Origin: Owenia fusiformis
Taxonomy: Eukaryota > Annelida > Polychaeta > Sabellida > Oweniidae
Reading direction: 5' to 3'
Assembly (NCBI GenBank): GCA_903813345.2
Contig: CAIIXF020000004.1
Span: forward strand, 20,682,477 to 20,746,476
Length of the DNA: 64,000 nucleotides
This document shows, piece after piece, positions 60,698 through 64,000 of this stretch. The first letter of the stretch is position 1. Each line of letters starts with the position of its first letter. A program made the position numbers and the translations under genes. Under the pieces are notes generated by a model. That model ran no database searches. It saw only the letters and a list, made by a program, of their open reading frames with translations, and was not told the DNA's origin.

Positions 60698-61438
60698 TTT
60701 GCATATATAATCGAAACTGAACCTGTACGTATCACTCAACCATATACAAATTCATGTAGCCTTCTCATATAAATAGCCGTTCAAATCCAGTGTTTGTTGA
60801 GACTACACCATAGCGTGTAATGATTCTATAGAACGTCATTGATGTGGTTTTATAGCTGGTTTTCTAATACATATTTCAAACGAGCTCGTTTCGTAAGATT
60901 TTTGGCGCTAAATCATGCATGACATACATCATCGTGTTCAGCAAGAATTCAACTGTGCATCGAAATCAAAATTGACAGCATAGTGTTCAATAGACACGAG
61001 TAAAATGGTTCCCGTTGACCCAACGTCAAATTTCAAATCTCCCGTTCTAAACCCGAAACTCTGAAGCTGAAAGAGTATCTGAAGTAGACTAAGCGCGCAT
61101 AAAACTATGAGCGCTCGATACATTCCTTTGTTAATTTTTGTACTTTGCGTTCACGGTTACGTTGTGAAAAACATCGTTAGCTTAACCTCTCCACTGAGAC
61201 CGTGAAATAAATAGTACATAGTTATGTAATACTGATCTCACACACAATCTTTCGCGTACAGGTTCACAACAAGACGACAAAAACGCCCGGCGCTATTGAA
61301 TTTACACGTCAACGGGATTATAAAACAAGTCAGACGTGTCGAATGGAGCATAAAGTTACATGATTTGTTGCGCGCGCATCATGTTTCACGTACAGGTACA
61401 GGTTACTATTTGGTGCAATCTTAAGGTCTCTAATATAA

Positions 61439-62655
61439 ACACTTCGACGTCTGCATCCACGCATATCTGAGAACAACAAGACAGTGCACAACACTTATAC
61501 AATGCGTCCCAAAAACACAACAAGCAAAACGACAAAACCAGTGATGGTTACATCAATTTCATTTAGTTTACCATGAAACCACGTGTCTCCTCTTTCCAAT
61601 GGTATGTCATTTTGTTCATATCTGATCATGGATCACTAAATAATCATTCTTCTTCCGCCCATGGGTGAAAAGGTCTGATATATCCTCAATCAGCTGATCC
61701 GTATTGTGCTATCAGGTAATCAGTCAAGTCGAGTAACTAAGTCAACATTCGAAAATAAAAATCTCAAAAATCGTACATCTTTGATTTCCATTTGTGAGGT
61801 GGTTATTAAGATGATAATACACATTTTAATGTATTAATTTTGAGTACATCTCGAATCCATTCTCAGCAAAGCGTTCGCGAAATAAGTATTCGAAATGTTT
61901 GAGTTCGGGATCATAAAAGTACGTTAAGATATACCGCTCCTTAACAAATTCCTTTGGGAACAAGATATAGAATTAAAAGCATATTCTTCTTATTTACTCC
62001 CTTACACATGCCAACGAATATTACATAAGTAAATATCTCCGTTTTAAATAATTTTGTAAACGTTGTTCTCTACAGGTGCCAATTTTATAATTGAAAAACA
62101 AAATTGAACATTTTGCATTTCTAAATTAATAAATTTCTTGGAATACAACATAACTGTTTACGATTTAAGTCATTCATAATATTCCCCTCAGTGATCCCAG
62201 GCTAAATAGACAGTAACTGGGTCAATATTTTATGTTCGACCTTGTTTTCATGACTTTTAAACATGAGTCGACACTTATGTAGGAAATTTCAATTGAAAAT
62301 GTCAGCGTGTGAACTGGTGTTTTTCACAATTCAAACTACCCGCTATTATTTTTATTGCACTAGACGAAATTCCACTCCCGGGAGCTCTTTGATAACACTT
62401 TGAAGGAGGATTCTTGAAAAATTGTTTGAATTTTCACAAAAGATTTCAGGCGATTTCATTGCTCTGTTTAAGCCTCAACTAAAATCATACTCGTACTCAA
62501 ATCCGATACCATAATTATGTATTAAAATGAAACATTAAACTCAACAGGTTATATGATAAACCGTTTCGAGCATTGATGATTTGAGTTAAACTGTAGATAT
62601 ATATCAATGTAAGTCGGCATGTATTCGACAGTTAATGTACACATATGATGTATGC
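61439..62655. other. non-coding, no gene seen
   Basis: No vWA exon or other coding evidence on either strand. Confidence 0.45.
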
Positions 62656-64000
62656 ATCCAGGCCCGTAAGACACTTTTCTCCAAGGGGGGTGCGGTTTTT
62701 AGCTTACTAAAGAGAATATAAAATTGTCAATTTTTTTGCCGCGTAAATCAAATCGCGTAAGTCAGATGGGGGTGGGGGCTCAGTTACTCTCTATATTGGT
62801 TTGGAATTAACAAATGTAACTTCCAAACGTTCCAATTGTTTTGTGGGGATCGTGAGGAGTGGTCCACTCCCCCTAGAAAATTTTACACTTTTGAGATGCT
62901 ATTTGGTGCTTTCTGGGAACTTTCAAAGTGTAAGTTTCCAAGTTGTACGCCACCACCACGGGAATAAGAGTTGAGTGCATAAAAACCGAGCATTCAGGGG
63001 AGTCTGGGGTCCTTCCCCAGGAAAATTTTGAAATTTGGTTGTTTTTGGAGCGAATTTGCAACCATCTGGTACGCCTCTGCGTTATGAGTCAATAAGAAAA
63101 ATGTATAAATATATATTTTTTTCAAATTCTTTTGGGGGTGTCAAAGAGGATGAGAGGGTGAAGTGGGGTGAGGTGCCAGTAGGGGAGCAAGGGGTTGTCC
63201 CCCAGAAACATTGACCATATCAAGGTGCTATTTGATGATGTCTGGGCACTTAAGAAATGTCTGAGACAATACATGAAATTCTTTTGTTTTTTGGGGGATG
63301 TGAGGGGTGGCTAACTCTCCTAGAAAATTTTACAATTTAAAGATGATATTTCGTGCTTCTGGGCACTTTTAAAGTGTATTAGTCAATAAAAACATTGAAA
63401 AACAATCACAATTTTTTTCAAATTTTGGGGGTGTCAAGGGGGGGGGTGCCAGAGGGGGAGGTGGGGCTGGGGTGCCAGAGGGGGAGCAAGTGTTTGTCCA
63501 CCATATCAAAATTTACAATATCAAGGTGCTATTCGATGAAGTTTGGGCACTTTAAAAGTGTCTGTGCGTAAAAGTGCCTATTTCCAAAGAAAATTTTACA
63601 ATTTTAAGGTGCTATTTGGTGCTTTCTGGGCACTTTCAAAGGGGGTGTTAACTGTTAGGGGGGGGGGGGGTCTGCCAGAGGGGGAGGTGGAGTGGGGATG
63701 CCAGAGGGCGAGTAAGTGTAAGTCTTCCAGAATCATTAACTTTATCAAGGAGCTATTTGATGATGTCTGGGCAATTTAAAAGTGTCAACACATAAAACAA
63801 ATTCAGAACTTTTCCATTGTTTTGTTTGGGGTGTGAGGGGTGGCCCACTCCCCCTAGAAAATTTTACAATTTTACGACGCTGTTTGGTGCTTTCTGGGCA
63901 CTTTCAAAGTGTATGAGTCAATTAAACAATTTGAGAAAATCACAATTTTTTTTTGGGGGGGGGGGTCAAGGGGGGACGCCAGAGGGGGGGGGGGGCGCCA
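62656..64000 (+). repeat. G-rich tandem array running off the window
   Basis: A unit of roughly 450-540 bp recurs from about 62830, 63275 and 63810: CCCCCTAGAAAATTTTACA, then TGGTGCTTTCTGGGCACTTT, then GTGTCAAGGGG with GGTGCCAGAGGGGGAG. Half-units (near 63570) also occur. Poly-G runs are frequent. It continues past 64000. Confidence 0.75.

Larger units (their letters stand above)
58903..61438. mobile_element. large TIR-bounded element, about 2.5 kb
   Basis: AATAGAGACCTTAAGAT at the left and AATCTTAAGGTCTCTAAT at the right are inverted, each followed inward by CGTACAGG/CCTGTACG-type blocks. Inside are the palindrome CCTGTACGTGTAC...GTACACGTACAGG (58929-58965), hairpins at 59771-59915 and 60280-60697, and a block related to the 46.6-kb repeat (60960-61080, inverted). 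No transposase seen. Confidence 0.5.

Noticed and set aside
63543-63779. 78-aa ORF in the G-rich array
   Set aside because: It lies within the tandem satellite and owes its length to repeat composition.

Overview
The window looks like nuclear DNA of an invertebrate animal, most likely a lophotrochozoan such as a mollusc. It is AT-rich. Its genes are split by short GT-AG introns, have TATA/initiator promoters and AATAAA signals, and sit in a dense litter of MITEs, fold-back elements and LINE fragments. The gene families are animal ones: a large lipid-transfer protein, a Shaw/Kv3-type potassium channel and secreted vWA/ITIH-type proteins. The species assignment is inference.

Layout. 0.8-2.5 kb: a mariner-like element with a LINE fragment inserted in it. 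3.3-7.4 kb: repeats and two related fold-back elements built of AAAGCG motifs, each carrying one copy of a small ORF. 8.9-15.1 kb (+): an 11-exon gene for a secreted large lipid-transfer protein (vitellogenin-N/MTP family, about 885 aa), with a 16-unit minisatellite that begins exactly at a 5' splice site. 15.5-24.4 kb: mostly repeats and non-coding DNA. 24.5-25.8 kb (+): an intronless gene for a CqsA-like alpha-oxoamine-synthase-fold protein whose PLP lysine and other active-site residues appear replaced; it has a clean TATA/Inr promoter and a polyA signal. 29.2-31.6 kb (+): a three-exon Shaw-type voltage-gated K+ channel with an altered S4 and S6. 31.9-35.6 kb: fold-back DNA and MITEs. 37.8-51.2 kb (-): a complete 11-exon gene (528 aa) for a secreted protein with signal peptide, vWA domain with intact MIDAS, Thr/Pro linker and ITIH C-terminal-like module. 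54.1-58.5 kb (-): the last five exons of a tandem paralogue whose 5' part lies upstream, probably beyond the right edge. 58.9-61.4 kb: a large TIR-bounded element. 62.7-64 kb: a G-rich tandem array running off the window.

The exon models were built by hand; every junction keeps phase and the two paralogues share exon lengths, which is strong support. The genes do not form an obvious pathway. The most unusual items are the CqsA-like pseudoenzyme, a Transib-like 1.29-kb element that carries its own spliced mini-gene, a MITE whose target-site duplication supplies a splice donor, and a series of varied small palindromes with a constant GTCGTC tail in the putative 3' UTRs of both vWA/ITIH paralogues.
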